NCBI GenBank assembly: GCA_008704415.1
Contig: VXIS01000139.1
Span: forward strand, 49,554-113,553
Length of the DNA stretch: 64,000 bases
Source: Sphaerosporella brunnea
Taxonomy: Eukaryota > Ascomycota > Pezizomycetes > Pezizales > Pyronemataceae
Direction: 5' to 3'
Within the stretch, counting starts at the first letter, position 1. Each line of letters begins with the position of its first letter. Shown here one piece after another: positions 1 to 12,198 of this stretch. Under the pieces are notes generated by a model. The model made no database searches. It was not told the DNA's origin and saw only the letters and a list, made by a program, of their open reading frames with translations. Both the position numbers and the translations under genes were made by a program.

Positions 1-449
1 GCCTCAGTGTCTTCAACTGGAATCCTACTGTCATCGTGAGGCCCGAGCACGTGGATTTTGTGGTGTAACAGACTTACGAAGAATCGAGCATTCGAAAATA
101 CTGTTGATCAACAAATCCGGACTCGGTGATTGGGGTGCTGCTCCGAGGTCGATGCCCCATTCCCTGGCTCAAGGGATCCCGACCGGGCTCGTCACCATGG
201 TGCATTGGTCGCTTGCAATACGGACATATAGAATGATCGAGTTCGGTGGAAGCGGAGGGAGACGCTTCACGCAGGATGATCTGACGTGAATTCGGATCGT
301 ATAGAACAAGAGTCTGCTGATGGCGTCTGCAGAAGTGAGTCACAAATGAGCTCTGCTAAAACAATTTACTTGCGGAACCCAGCGGATGAACGGGCAACGT
401 ACAGCACAATACTTCGTGAGTCATCTGAGCTGTAACGTATCAATGACAT
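1..449 (-). CDS. IKS1-like serine/threonine protein kinase, N-terminal part (runs off the left edge)
   Basis: Only the first ~100 residues lie in the window; the kinase domain would be beyond position 1. Exon 1 is 449..403, read from ATG at 449 (start MSLIRYSSDDSRSIVL). The intron is 402..327 (GTACGT donor, CAG acceptor). Exon 2 starts at 326 and ends near 77 at a GTAAGT donor; the next acceptor is uncertain. The joined protein reads SIVL-RHQQTLVLYDPNSRQ and then a CxxC pair (ICPYCKRP), matching as I remember them the N-terminus of fungal IKS1 kinases, where a YDPxSRQ stretch is followed by CPYC. The phase is continuous across the first intron. The family assignment is recognition of this short N-terminal pattern only; no catalytic motif is visible. 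Confidence 0.6.
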
Positions 450-938
450 TGCGTTCCTCTTTCTCTGCCCAGGTGGAAAAACTTGTGTGGTTGTGGGAGG
501 GCGCTTGTTGTGAAGTAGCAGGGAGCGGCTTCGTTCGAATTTCTGGGTCCGACTTTTATAGGGAAAGGGAACTAGCAAACAAAGTCCCTCCCGGAGTTGA
601 GATCGCTTATGTGGTTGACATCACCGGAACGCGTTTGAAATGGGGACGTCGACTGTATCTTTATATTGATGTTGGCGGGCGTCAACCGAGTGCGGATTGG
701 GCCTAGGAAGAACCACGAAATAGAAAGGTACAAGTGAGCAGCACAGCTCAGGTGGGAATAAGCGTGACAGTTGAAGCGGAAGTTGACGACGATGATGATT
801 GGCGTTGGTGTTGGCGGGTCATCCCACCAAAAGCCAGTTAGAGACCTACATCTTATCTTATCTCGGCCGGGCTCGAACCTCGAAACAAACCAAAACAAAG
901 CGCGTCATTTTCCCTCCTCATGATCGTCATCCCGTGCA
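450..938. other. Divergent intergenic region
   Basis: This separates the kinase (-) from the WD40 gene (+) and should carry both promoters. Several open frames cross it, but none has a recognisable domain or supported splice sites. No repeat was seen. Confidence 0.5.
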
Positions 939-3900
939 ATGTCACTACCTACCATGCTCATGCCAACATACAATTCCCAGAATAATCCCTCCCGCAATCC
1001 TTCTCGTCGCCGCAATGCTGGACTCTTGAAGTCCGATCTCTCATCTACCACTCCGTTCGACGATAATCCCAAATGGAAGCTCTTCATCACCACCAGCAGC
1101 AAGGTGTGTGCGTGGGATCATCAAGGCTGCGACCCGATATTCACTTCGTCTTCTCGTGGTATCGTCGCGGCGAAGCGAGCCCGTGATGGTCTGCTCCATT
1201 CACTTTGATAATGTGAACGTAACGTTGATTCGGTTTGCAGGTTCTACTTTAGCCATCGCCGATGCACAGGTTGTCATGCTTCACAAGGTCGAGGACGGCC
1301 AAGACAAATCATATCGACTAAGGGGGACTCAGGTTAGAATCTATCTCTTCTTCCTTTCCTGCCGTTCGTTACGACTGACTGGCGTTGTAATACGTATTTG
1401 CAGCGTTGTCGTCTTTTGCAGTATTCCCATGACTCCCGCAACCTTTTCTATACCGATTCCCTGCACAACAGCGTCCAGTCATATTCGCTTTCAGATAATC
1501 GGGTCGCCGATGCTGCACGCTCACACCCTTCCCCCATCTGCGCCTTTGCCGTTTCTTGTGATTCCAATCTCATCCTGTCGGCTTCGGCGAAGCCATCCAC
1601 AATTCAAATTTACAACCAAATGATGACTACTACTGTCTCCCTCGTCCCAGCCGCTTCTGCCGCGCCCGTGGTAACATGTGCTTTTCATCCTAACCGCAAG
1701 CATATCTTTCTGTTGGCCTTTGGGGATGGCGTCCTTGCCGCGTTTGATTATACCAAGTTCTCTTCGAACAAAAACCCGAATAAAGAGAATGCTGCTCTCG
1801 GAATTACACGGTGTCATGCACGCGGGATACATACATTCCGGCACCTGCACGATCCGAGTGTTGCAGGTTCTGCGGGGATCACTGGTGCTGGATTCGTTCC
1901 TGGACAGCGCAGTCGCGCGGTAACCGTCGGCGAGGATGGCAGGTGCTTTCTTGTTGATTTCGATAGAGGCGACACCATTGGAAGTTGGCATATTGGAGCT
2001 CCAGCTACAAGCCTAGCCATCAGAGAGATTGATGCGGGTCCAGGGAGCAAGAAAGACGAGCTGGGCGGTTACTTTATCGCGGTCGGTACAGTGCACGGGA
2101 GATGTTCAGTGTATGATGGGAACGGGAACAAGGTTGCCGAGCAGGTAATCGATGCGCAGGGAGAAAGCGTCCTTGACGTCGAATGGGTTGGTTATGCAAC
2201 CTTTGTTCGCCATTTGACCCGGTTCTAATTAGCATTCCAGGTTTGCGGAGATTTAAGTCTCCCTGATGCTGACTTTCTCTTTTCGAAGAATTCCGGGTCG
2301 AACTCAGCTTCACCCAGAAAGTCGACTGCACCTGAACAATTGGAAAAGCCTAATACCATGCAAAAGCCGATTGGAAAATCTGGAAATGTCGTCACCTCTC
2401 TAAGCACTCAGGATGTTGAGCCAACCATTCCTCTTCATGAACAGGAAGGAGAAGATGCGGTTGTGTCGGAACCCGCAAAGATGCCTATGCGGCGCATGCA
2501 CAGAACCTTCTCCCCACCGGTATATGATCCATTGGAAGACACTGCGGATCAAGGCTACATGAAGCTTTTCAGCCCTGTAAAACGGAAGCGGGCTTCAAAG
2601 CCTGCGTCGCTTCCGGAGCAAAGGGTGGAAAACCCTCACAAGCCGACAGACCCACGGATCAGAGCTTCGGCACCAGCAAGCGACCATCGCAGTGCGATCA
2701 GCGCCCCTCAAATGTGGCAAGACAAGGCAATAGGGCAAGGGGATAGTCATGAAGATCAGGATAAAGCAGGAAATACAAATTTGGATAGCTTCGACATTTT
2801 CGAGGCAGACCCTTTGAGGGAAACGACTACCATTGATGAATCGCACAGTTCAAAGCTGGACTCGAATGGTAGATCTGTTTTTGAAGGGCTCTCAAATGTT
2901 CCAGGCGACCAGATCAAGGTGGATGAAATAACTGACGACGGTCGTATCCTGAGTGAGATACGAAGCATCAGAGCAAAGTTTTCCGGAAGAGCCACGACTA
3001 CGCCCCAGAATGTAGCGCAAGTTGAGTCTGGGCTGTCTGACAAGGCTAAAAGTACTCCGGTAAGCCGAATAGAACATTTCATCACACCCGATCCGGAGCT
3101 CAACAGAAGCGCCAGCGCTCCGGAGTGGACACATGCGGATCAATATCGTCCGTCCGATCATGTGGCAGGTGGCAAGCTCTCTAATCTACCGTCATCAGGG
3201 ACAGTTAGAAGTGGGCTGGCAGATATCAGTGTGCAAGCGCATGGCGAGAAGCCCCCGCTAAAGCCCCCAGAGGATGATCTGGATGAGGATGATGGAGATA
3301 TTTGGGTTGCTCAAGCGGTCACTGCACGCAGTCGCCGAAGATTTGGACGCAAACGGAAGAAATCACCTGCCGACCAGGACGAAGAGGAGGACGTCAATCC
3401 CGATGTATCTCATGCAGGGCGAAACCTTTCCCGGCTGTCCTCAACAACTCATTCGTCGAAAAGTCGAAAAACGGTGTCTTGGTGTGATAATATCGATCAA
3501 CCGCACTTGTCGGTTGGCGCATTCCCGACCACATTTTCCTCTTCTTCCATGCTGGGCGACCGCGATGATATGTCTGAATCATCCCCAGCAAAGCTAAAGC
3601 CCTCGTCGACTTCATCTCAACTCCACAAAGGCGACGCCGCCGTTGTGATTCCCTCTGTAGAAAATGCAACTGAATTTGGAGAGGAAGTGACATATTCCAC
3701 AAGCATTCGAGAGATTGTCACCGCCGCACTAGCGGAAATGCAGACTGCGATGACTGGCCAAATGAACTTCATGCAGTCAGAGATGCAGAGGCTATTTCGC
3801 GAACAACATGACGAGCTCCAAGGGCTGAGATCCGAGATCACCAGTGTCAGGCAGGAGAACGAGAAGCTGAGGAATATGCTTTTCCAAAGCACGGGCGTGA

Positions 3901-3947
3901 GGGACAGTGTCAAAAGAAACATAGGTACTGGTGGCTCGACGCATTAA
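939..3947 (+). CDS. WD40-repeat protein with C-terminal coiled coil (NEDD1-like architecture)
   Basis: Four exons: 939..1158, 1241..1332, 1404..2186, 2241..3947, giving 933 aa. Junctions are in phase (TSSSR-GSTLAIADAQ, LRGTQ-RCRLLQYSHDS, DVEW-VCGDLSLPD). Residues ~30-380 show a degenerate WD40 propeller: repeated motifs around PICAFAVSCDSNLILSAS, CAFHPNRKHIFLLAFGDG and AVTVGEDGRCFLVDF. Residues ~400-830 are polar and probably disordered, with a basic stretch RSRRRFGRKRKK. The last ~90 residues form a heptad-rich coiled coil (AEMQTAMTGQMNFMQSEMQR onward). An N-terminal propeller followed by a disordered middle and a C-terminal helix is the layout of NEDD1/GCP-WD, which targets gamma-tubulin complexes. 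That role is inference from architecture; a generic WD40 scaffold is the alternative. Confidence 0.75.
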
Positions 3948-4417
3948 ACGCAGGCATTACACAAAGTACTTGGGTTATACCACCTCTTGCTGATGCATTG
4001 GTGTTTTGGTGTTTTGGGTCATTCTGCTGTGGGTTGTTGACGTCGGCGTCGCTGGGCTGCGTACATACGTCCTACGGCGGCAGCGTGTTGAAGTTCTTGC
4101 TTGCTTCACCTAGTTCGTAGATACGTAATGATTTATCTTTTTGTAAGGAAAGTGGTCCATCAGATCTCGAAACACCAAGTGCTGGTTGGTTAGGGGCGTA
4201 GCCGCGCTGGGCATCTTCGAACCGAAGCAGCCAGAAAAGAAGTATGTACCGAACTTCGCGTAAATGAGTGAGTGAGCGAGGATTACATCATGCTGATCTG
4301 ATAAGATGGTGGGGTTTTGGTCGCCGCCCCGCACCGCGACTTCGAAAACTGCAAAGTCGGAAAATATATCGCTACCGCCGACCCGCAGCCACCACATTTC
4401 TTCATTCTCATCACGAA
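3948..4417. other. Intergenic region
   Basis: This is the 3' flank of the WD40 gene and the promoter/leader of the PBDC1-family gene. No open frame with a recognisable domain and no repeat was found. Confidence 0.4.
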
Positions 4418-5046
4418 ATGTCTGTTCAACGTCAGGTTCCCAAGACCTTCAAGGCTGAGGAAGCCGAGAATTTGGAGGATGTCTGATCCCTTAGACCGCT
4501 CGCCTGCAAAATCACTAACATACCCTGCGTCACCCAGATCGAGAAGCAGTTCGCGGTTAAAGCCGTGATTCATGCTCAGACTTACTGGAATATTCTTCAG
4601 CGGAGACCTGGCAGCCAGCTCCGCCTGACCAAGCTTGACGATGAAATATTGGATCACCTATATCAAGTGTTCCCGGACTTCGACCCGGCCAAAGAACTCA
4701 ACGAGGACGAGATGAAGAGCAAGGAGGGAAAAGAGAAGTGGAGGAATTTCATGATGAAGTACGAGAAAACTGTTGATGACTACAACTTTGGCACTTTGCT
4801 GCGGCGGGACGCCAAGGCCGAATATGAAGAGCATACCACCATGTTTGCTCCGAGAATGCAGGTCTGTCTTTCCGGGCGTTTCGCAAAAAAACTAGGCGTG
4901 CTGATTCGGAGTGGAACTAGTTTTACGCTGTTGAAATTGCCAGAAACCGTAAAGGTCTCAACGACTGGATATACGAGGAAGCCGAGAAGCAGGAGCAGCA
5001 GGAGAACAAGGTGAACAAGGAGCAGGAGGTAAAAGGTGAAAACTAA
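4418..5046 (+). CDS. PBDC1 / YPL225W-family protein
   Basis: Exons 4418..4480, 4538..4861 and 4921..5046 give 170 aa. The start is the ATG of MSVQRQVPKTFKAEEAENLED; junctions join as NLED-IEKQFAVKAV and PRMQ-FYAVEIARNRKG. The core (VIHAQTYWNIL, TKLDDEILDHLYQVFPDF, VDDYNFGTLLRRD, GLNDWIYEEAEKQ) is the conserved domain of the small eukaryotic PBDC1 family. The tail after that domain is Gln/Glu/Lys-rich. Despite the old domain name 'polysaccharide biosynthesis', the yeast member YPL225W has been reported as a chaperone acting on nascent eEF1A; that role is from family knowledge and not readable here. Length is normal for the family, and the gene looks intact. Confidence 0.88.
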
Positions 5047-5508
5047 GGTGTTTACGGCTGGCAGGTTTCCCGAGGTATTCTAGCTCGAGGTGGCAGCTGA
5101 TGCGCCGCGTGTATATAGCTGCAATTAACGGCTTCTTTTGCGTCTGAGTGCACCAAATTTTATACCTGTACTGACAGCTCGGAGCGGAGGTCTAGTGCAG
5201 GCTTTTTTGCAAGAAATTACTCCGCATGCTGACTAGCATGGTGATTTTGATCTTGCACTTTTTTCAAAAGAAACGCCCTCTTTGCGCCACATTTGGAGAA
5301 CAATATCAAGACATTCCACTCTCAGCGAGGGAAACTTGGCCAACCCTTCTAGAAGGCGTCACACATAATCACTTGTGCCTGTAAAAACAAGTTCGAAAAT
5401 TGCGCTTCAGCAGATGCTTGTATTTGTTCAACCCTCTTTCCCGTGTACTCACCTCTTGCAACTTATACTAGTTTCCCTTTCCAACAAACACCACCAACAC
5501 CTATCACC
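5047..5508. other. Promoter/leader region of the STE6-type gene
   Basis: AT-rich intergenic DNA ending in a C/A-rich leader. The ATG at 5509 sits in a good context (ATCACCATGG). An in-frame upstream codon at 5443 would add 22 residues without family support, so 5509 was preferred. Confidence 0.4.
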
Positions 5509-8500
5509 ATGGAAGAAATCTGCCTGTCCGATTTACCCCCCATAACGAGCGCCGATCGCGATTCATTCACTATAACGATTCCACAACCAGCCGAAGCAAG
5601 CACAGAGAGCTTCTTGGCGGATAATAACCGTGGGTCCAAGGTTTCATGGCGATCACTTTTTGTATTCACAGACAAGCGACATCTCGTGGTTCTCACAATC
5701 GCGCTTCTGCTCTCGGTCATCAGCGGTCTCATTATTCCTGGCATGTCGATACTGCTGGGCAAAATATTCGGGACTTTTGCAGGATTTGGAAGTGGCGCAC
5801 TGAGTTCTGATGCCTTCATTTACGAAGTGAGAAAGACCATCGCATACCTCGCACTGTTAGGTTGTGGCAGCTGGCTGTTCAATGGCACTTTCTTTGCGAG
5901 TTGGTTGTGGTTTGGGGAACTACAAGCAAAGGCTGCTAGGGAGAGGTTATTTGAGAGCCTGATCGACCAGGATGTCGAATGGTTCGATGACCGAGCAAAC
6001 GGTGTTTCGGCGATGCTTTCGAAGAGTCAGACGTGAGCACACTACGCCTTCGCTAGGTCCACAATACTGACTTCATTATAGTCAAATCAAGGAGCTTCAG
6101 AGTGCACTTTCACAACCGCTGGGTTATGCAACACAGTCATTGGTAACAGCTGTTGTATCGTTAGCCGTTGCACTCTACCACTCCTGGTCATTAACATTGG
6201 TAATTCTTGCCGTGGTTCCTCTGGCTCTGGGTCTCTTGGGCTTTCTCTCGTCTAAGATTCAACCGCACATCAGCAAGCAAAAACGTCATCTCGAGTGTGC
6301 CTCTCAAACTGCTAGCTGCTCTATAAACACCATCGACACCGTCAAGGCCTTCAACGGGCAAGCGAGGGAATTAGACAAGTTCTCCAAGGCGCTCGATTGC
6401 GCCTCAAGGGAGCAAAAATCACTGGCGCGTCTGCATGCCCTGCAGACGAGTTTGGTCAGGTTGTTCACCTTTATCATGTTCGTTCAGGGTTTCTGGTATG
6501 GCACTGCGTTAGTGAGGGGCAAGCACCACTCGATGCCTGCTGCTATAATGACGACATTCTGGAGCTGCTTAATGGGCACCCAAGCCCTGGAACTGATAAT
6601 TCCACAGCTCATGTTTTTGGAGAAGGGAAGAGGTGCCGGTGCCGGTCTGAACACTCTGCTCACACAAATCAGAGAGACAAATGGGTGTTATCGTCGTGTT
6701 GGTGGATATACACCATTGACTTGCAAAGGTGATATTGGGGTTGCCGGAGTGTGTATTACTCTCCTCCTTGTCCGCTCAAAGCTTATATCGCTTTAGGTCT
6801 CATTCGCATATCCCTCAAGGCCCTCAGAGTTGGCCCTTGTCGATGTTAATCTTAGCTTCCCAGCCAATAAGACGACTTTTATCATAGGTAAAAGCGGCTC
6901 TGGCAAGAGCACATTAGGCCTTCTTATACTGAATATTTATCGCCCACTCTTTGGAAATGTCTCAATCGACGGGCGACCTCTCAGCACTTTGGACCCCCGA
7001 TGGATCAGAGACAATGTATCATTGATACAACAACAAAGTTCGCTGTTCAACGAGACGATATTCCGAAACATATCATTTGGCCACAAGAATTACGAGTATG
7101 TCACCCAAGACCAAGTATTGGACGTCTGCAAGATGACTGCACTTGAGAAGACAATCAAAGACCTTCCTCGTGGCCTGAATACCATTGTTGGGGGGAAACA
7201 ACTTTCTGGCGGTGAATTACAACGGGTGAGATTCTGAGCATGTGTGCTGGGAAATATTTGGTCGGTAGCTGAACGGCTTGATAGATGGCCATAGCACGAG
7301 ATCGTCTGCGAGACGCAACAATTTTGGTTCTCGATGAAGCTTTGGGTTCTCTGGATGTCTTCAGTCGGCGAGTTGTCGCAGACGCCATCAGAAAATGGAG
7401 ACACGGCAAGACAACCATCATTATCACTCACGACATCTCTGAGATTGGGTCCGATGATTTTGCGTATGTCATGGATGGTGGGAAAGTCGTCCAGCAAGGT
7501 TACAGGAGGGACTTAGAATCACGGACAGGCCCCTTTCAGTCTTTTGTCCTTGCATCTGATCCTGCCAAAAAGCGACGGCCTCAAAGAAAGTCACAGTATG
7601 CCTCCCTCCTCCCAGAGCTAGACACTCACTTTTGGAACAACAGCCCCGCAGATTTGGGGCTTCCTTCGCTTGGTGAAGTTCTTTCGATGCCTGATAGTGG
7701 TGGCTCTAGTTCTTCGGCACAGAGCTCTCCTCGCGTTTCCCATGATGGAGTTCACGGGCTGCTGCCACCAGAGTGTATCGTGGCTAGAGACCGGCGGTAC
7801 TCGGAAGGGACCACGCTTACCGAGTTTTCCAAAATCTCGTCAGATAGTCCGTTGCATTTTTCGAGTCCGCCGTCAAGTCCCACTCTGAAAGACCTTGACT
7901 GCACCCCAGGGCATTCGGATGAAGAAAACCTGCTTCCAAAGTCTTCTAGGGTGTCAAATGCCGTCAGCAAAACTTCGCTAGTCCACATTTTCTCTACCAT
8001 ATGGCCCTCGTTGTCCCTCCACAGGAAACTGCTTCTTCTCGTTGGGTTGGTGGCGGCACTTCTACATGCTGCAGCCACGCCGACGTTTTCATTCGTACTT
8101 GCCCGCCTTTTACAGTCAATCCTAGATACTCGGCTCCCTGAAACCGAGGCACGAAAGTGGTCGCTCAGTATCATCGGTATTGCCATCGCAGACAGCTTAT
8201 GTTGCTTCACAATGCGCTTTCTGCTTGAAACCTGTGGACAGCGATGGGTTGATCAACATCGAACAACATCATTTGCAAGAATTTTAGACCAGTCGCGAGC
8301 CTGGTTTGACCTCGACAAAAACTCGGCAGCAACGCTGATGGAGGATATGGAAAAGCATGCCGAAGAGATGCGCAACCTGCTCGCACGATTCGCGGGATAT
8401 GGCTTGGTCGGCTTTGCCTTGACAATCATCGGGATAACGTGGAGTCTTGTTTGCAGCTGGAGATTGACACTGGTCGGCTTATGCATTGGGCCTGTAATGT

Positions 8501-9840
8501 ACGGCTTGTCAAGAGGGATGGGATGGACGTCAAGTCGGTATGAGACTATGTGCAATGACTGTGCGCAGGTCACGGGAGGTGTTCTCTACGAGGCAATCGC
8601 CAATATTCGAACTGTGAGGAACTATCGTGTAGAACGATACTTTCGCAACAAATATAAAAATGCCACTAAGATTGCATTTGCCAATGGTATTAAAAGAAGC
8701 ATATATACCGGGATTTGGTTCGGCCTGGCTGATTCCTCGATTTTATTTGGCACTGGTAAGTGTTTTCGTTCTTCTTATCATGCGCTTTGTGAATTGACGG
8801 ACTGTAGCCCTGGTGTTTTATTATGGAGCACTCCTCATAAGCAAGGCTCAGGAGGACTTCACAAACGTACTGAGCGTTTTTACTCTGCTCCTCTTTTCTC
8901 TATCCTACGCCAATTCCATTGTTGGGATGAGTACGTCCTTCTCCGTCCTTGGCGACGTCCAACTTGGGCTAATCGGATCGGCATAGTTCCTCAGATCAGC
9001 AGCAGTAAAGATTCAGCCCTCCGACTACTTCGACTTTCTTCACTTCCGCAAAACTCCCATGAGCATGAAGGCAGCCTATCTTTCCCGGCAAATAATTGTG
9101 CAATCACATTTAAAGACATAGTTTTCTCCTATCCCACACGCCCGCACATTTCAATTCTCCGCGGCCTGTCTCTGAGGATTGCGGCCGGTGAGTGCCTGGC
9201 GATCGTAGGAGCGTCTGGCGGCGGCAAATCAACGCTTTCGGCCTTACTTCAACGCCTTTATAACCCCTCTCATGGAGAGATTACGATAGCTTCTACCCCA
9301 CTAAACACCATCTCAACGCATTCACTTAGAGAACAGCTTGCCGTCCTTTCACAGAACCCAACGCTTTTTGACGCCACGATTGCAGAAAATATCACGTATG
9401 GACTCTCTCCTACTCCCTCAATTGCGGACGTTATTCGCGCTGCCGAAATGGCCGGAGCTCATGAGTTCATTACTTCGCTCCCGGAATCTTATGATACGCT
9501 TCTCGGAGACTCCGGTATGGGGCTTTCCGATGGCCAGGCTCAGAGGGTTGCAATTGCAAGGGCACTTGTGAGACGGCCTCGGATACTGATACTGGACGAA
9601 TGCACCAGCAACTTGGATGCTGAGAGCGCACGAACCGTGAAAGAGTGTTTGATGAGACTCGTACAAGAGGAGAGAGGGCGCATGACGGTCATCATGATTA
9701 CGCACAGTAAGGAGTTAATGAAGGCGGCGAAGAGAATCGTGGTTATAGGGGACGGTGTGGTGATTGAAGACGGCCGGTACGATGAGCTCATGGCCAAGGG
9801 GGGTGCTTTCCGCGAACTTCTAGAAGGGCATCTTAACTAG
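5509..9840 (+). CDS. STE6-type ABC transporter (a-factor-like lipopeptide pheromone exporter)
   Basis: Six exons: 5509..6032, 6082..6748, 6797..7225, 7285..8755, 8808..8930, 8987..9840; 1355 aa, a normal full-length (TMD-NBD)x2 transporter. The first membrane domain starts at residue ~65. NBD1 has Walker A GKSGSGKST (~428), signature LSGGELQRM across an intron, and Walker B ILVLDEALGSLD. A Ser/Pro-rich linker follows (~660-800). TMD2 comes next, then NBD2 with Walker A GASGGGKST (~1146), non-canonical signature LSDGQAQRV and Walker B ILILDECTSNLD. The NBD1 pattern (VQQQ-type Q-loop IQQQSSLFNETIFRNI) is the one I associate with Ste6 homologues rather than drug-efflux MDRs. The expected role is plasma-membrane export of farnesylated mating pheromone, an inference from family. 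Every frame change falls at a clean GT-AG intron, so the gene appears functional. Confidence 0.85.
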
Positions 9841-10915
9841 CGATGTGCTGGCATTTCGATCTTTTTTTTTTTTTTGTCTTTTTTTTCGCAATTTAGATAT
9901 GTGGCTAAGCATTTTTACGGTGTTTATTTACTTGCTGAGCCCGTTGGTAGCATTTCATGCCAAATCTTTTATGAATCCATCTTGCCATAGGTACGAGTGG
10001 AAGTACATTATCCAATGAAAGCATCTTCAAAATGGTACTGGAAGACTTCCCGCAGCGGTTTAGAAGGGAACACAGGTCTGAAAGGACACATCTATGCGGA
10101 GCGACTGCCCCATTGTGCGATCCAGATTTTTGGACGTCTGGAAGTCTGAATAGACTCCCCTCTGTTCAGACATCGCTCTGGGACACCGATTTTCAAAAAA
10201 AGTTTTCAAAGCTTCCGGTCACTTCTATCCCTCCATCTCCTCCTCCTCCTCCTCCTCCAGCAACCGCCACAACTTGACCGACCCTGGTATGTATCCCGCG
10301 GAACAGCAACGGATCGTTACCGGAGGTGTTTCCAGCAGCCCAGCGCTTTCTCCACATAGTGCCAGAGGCCCAGAGCGCGCGAATATGTAGCCATCGATGA
10401 AAGACAGAACCAACACTCGTCTGAGTCTGTCTTGCGCAGAATCAAGAAGCTGGATGCCAGCGCCTTCCTCTCCTTCTTCAACCGAAAGCCTGTCCTCTTC
10501 CGCGGGATGTATGAGGCGCGGAAACTGGTGCTTTGGCGAATCCACTGTTTGGTACCGCCGCTACGCACTTAGATGAGCCATGCTGGCCTGCCGAAGAAGG
10601 CTTCACCGGTGAAGATGCAGCATCCTTGGCCATGAGGTCCGCAAACCCGTTGTCCGCGATGTCCTTTTTTCTCTCTGATCACAGCTGAAGGCGAAAATGC
10701 ACAGAACGCACCGAAAATTGCTCAACAGTTCAGCTTGAACATCTGGTGCTGCCGTGTCTTTGGCACACGTCGGTGCCGCAACCCGATTCCCGAAGGTCCC
10801 TGCAGGCGGCAGCTGCCATGATCCGCTCAGGGCGCAGGGAGAGAAAAGAGCCACGCGACACGCGACAACTTCCCCAATACTCTCTCCTCCCTCCCAATCT
10901 ACCCACAAAAAATAA
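9841..10915. other. Intergenic region with T runs and a (TCC)n tract
   Basis: Poly-T runs lie at ~9861-9890, just after the exporter stop codon. A short (TCC)n microsatellite is at ~10230-10258. Several open frames of 80-145 codons on both strands show no domain, no splice support and low-complexity content, so I left them uncalled. Confidence 0.5.
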
Positions 10916-12198
10916 ATGGCGAAAGAGAAGCACGCCCCCTTCTGGTTCGGCGGCAGCGCCAGCTGTATGGCTGCCGTGTGCACGCATCCTCTGTAAGACC
11001 CCCGAGTGTTGTGGTGGGCGCGCGCCGCTGATTCCGTCGCCACTACTGCGTAGCGACTTGGTCAAAGTCCGGCTGCAAACGGCGGGAAAGTTGTCCCCTG
11101 GAATGGCAAAAACTGCGATAAACATTTTGGAGCGTGAAGGTGTGTTCTGTTCCCGCTTCCTTTCCATACATGTATGTCAGTCATGCATTGAGCCTGATCG
11201 TCCCAGGTATCCGAGGGTTGTACAGTGGTGTGCGTCCCCCTGAAATACTTTCCTTCGTGAGCAATAATGTTTGACGAGACAATGCGCAGCTGTCTGCTAG
11301 TTTGTTACGACAAGGTTAGTACTTGGACTTGGCGACAACGGCCCGGCGCTGATGAAGTCCAGTAACGTATTCGACGACTCGGTTCGGTGCGTACGATGCG
11401 ATCAAGAACGTGATGACGCCGCCCGGTGGTCAGCAGCCCGGCTTTGCGACCTTGGTGTTCATCTCATTCGGCGCTGGAGCGTAGGGTACCTGCTATAGCT
11501 GTGGTTACTGATCCCGCGCTGATGGTTTGGGAAACAGGATTGGTGGACTTGCTGGTAACTCCGCTGGTGAGTCCTGAATTCGCTGCCGAGACGATCGCTC
11601 AATTCTGACGATGGTGGCCGCAGATATAATCAATGTCCGTATGCAGCAGGATCTTGCAAATCCTCCAGAAAAGCGTCGGAACTATAAGAACGCTTTCGAC
11701 GGACTGGTGCGGATGATGCGTGAGGAAGGACCAACGGCTATGTTCCGTGGAGTGTGGCCGAATATTTTGCGTGCTGGACTCATGACCGCATCCCAGCTGG
11801 CGACGTATGATCAGGCAAAGGCTTTGCTTCTGAAGTTGCCTTTCTTTGAAGATGGTGTCACCACACATTTCTCTGCAAGCTTGCTCAGTGGATTGATTGC
11901 TACGACGATATGCAGTCCGGTTGATGTTATTAAAACTAGAGTTATGTCGAGCCACGACGCTCAGGGAATCCTCCATCTTCTAACTGATATCACCAAGCAT
12001 GAAGGTCTGAAGTGGGTCTTCCGTGGATGGGTACCTAGTTTCATGAGATTAGGGTAGGTTCCTGTGCTGTGTCCCATCCAAGGAAGTAGTCTAACTATTG
12101 GTAGGCCGCAAACTATCCTCACTTTCGTCGCACTGGAGCAGCACAAGAGAGTCTGGCGCTGGTTGAACGAAGAGAAACATAGCGAGGCAGCAATATGA
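10916..12198 (+). CDS. DIC1: Mitochondrial dicarboxylate carrier (SLC25 family, DIC1-like)
   Basis: Eight exons: 10916..10992, 11054..11139, 11207..11229, 11290..11314, 11363..11480, 11538..11566, 11624..12053, 12105..12198; 293 aa, the usual SLC25 size. Three solute-carrier repeats are visible with their Px(D/E)xxK/R signatures: THPLDLVKVRLQ near residue 24, the repeat-2 site changed to NSADIINVRMQ (~125), and CSPVDVIKTRVM (~225). The GNxADIxNVRMQ form of repeat 2 is typical of the dicarboxylate carrier, which exchanges malate or succinate for phosphate across the inner mitochondrial membrane. Exons 3, 4 and 6 are only 23, 25 and 29 nt, yet all phases join. The gene looks intact. Confidence 0.9.

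Noticed and set aside
10225..10568. Overlapping open frames on both strands near the (TCC)n tract
   Set aside because: Low-complexity composition, no domain, no splice support.
5509..12198. Possible secondary-metabolite cluster (ABC transporter next to a carrier)
   Set aside because: The transporter is STE6-like, the carrier is mitochondrial dicarboxylate type, and no biosynthetic core enzyme is present.
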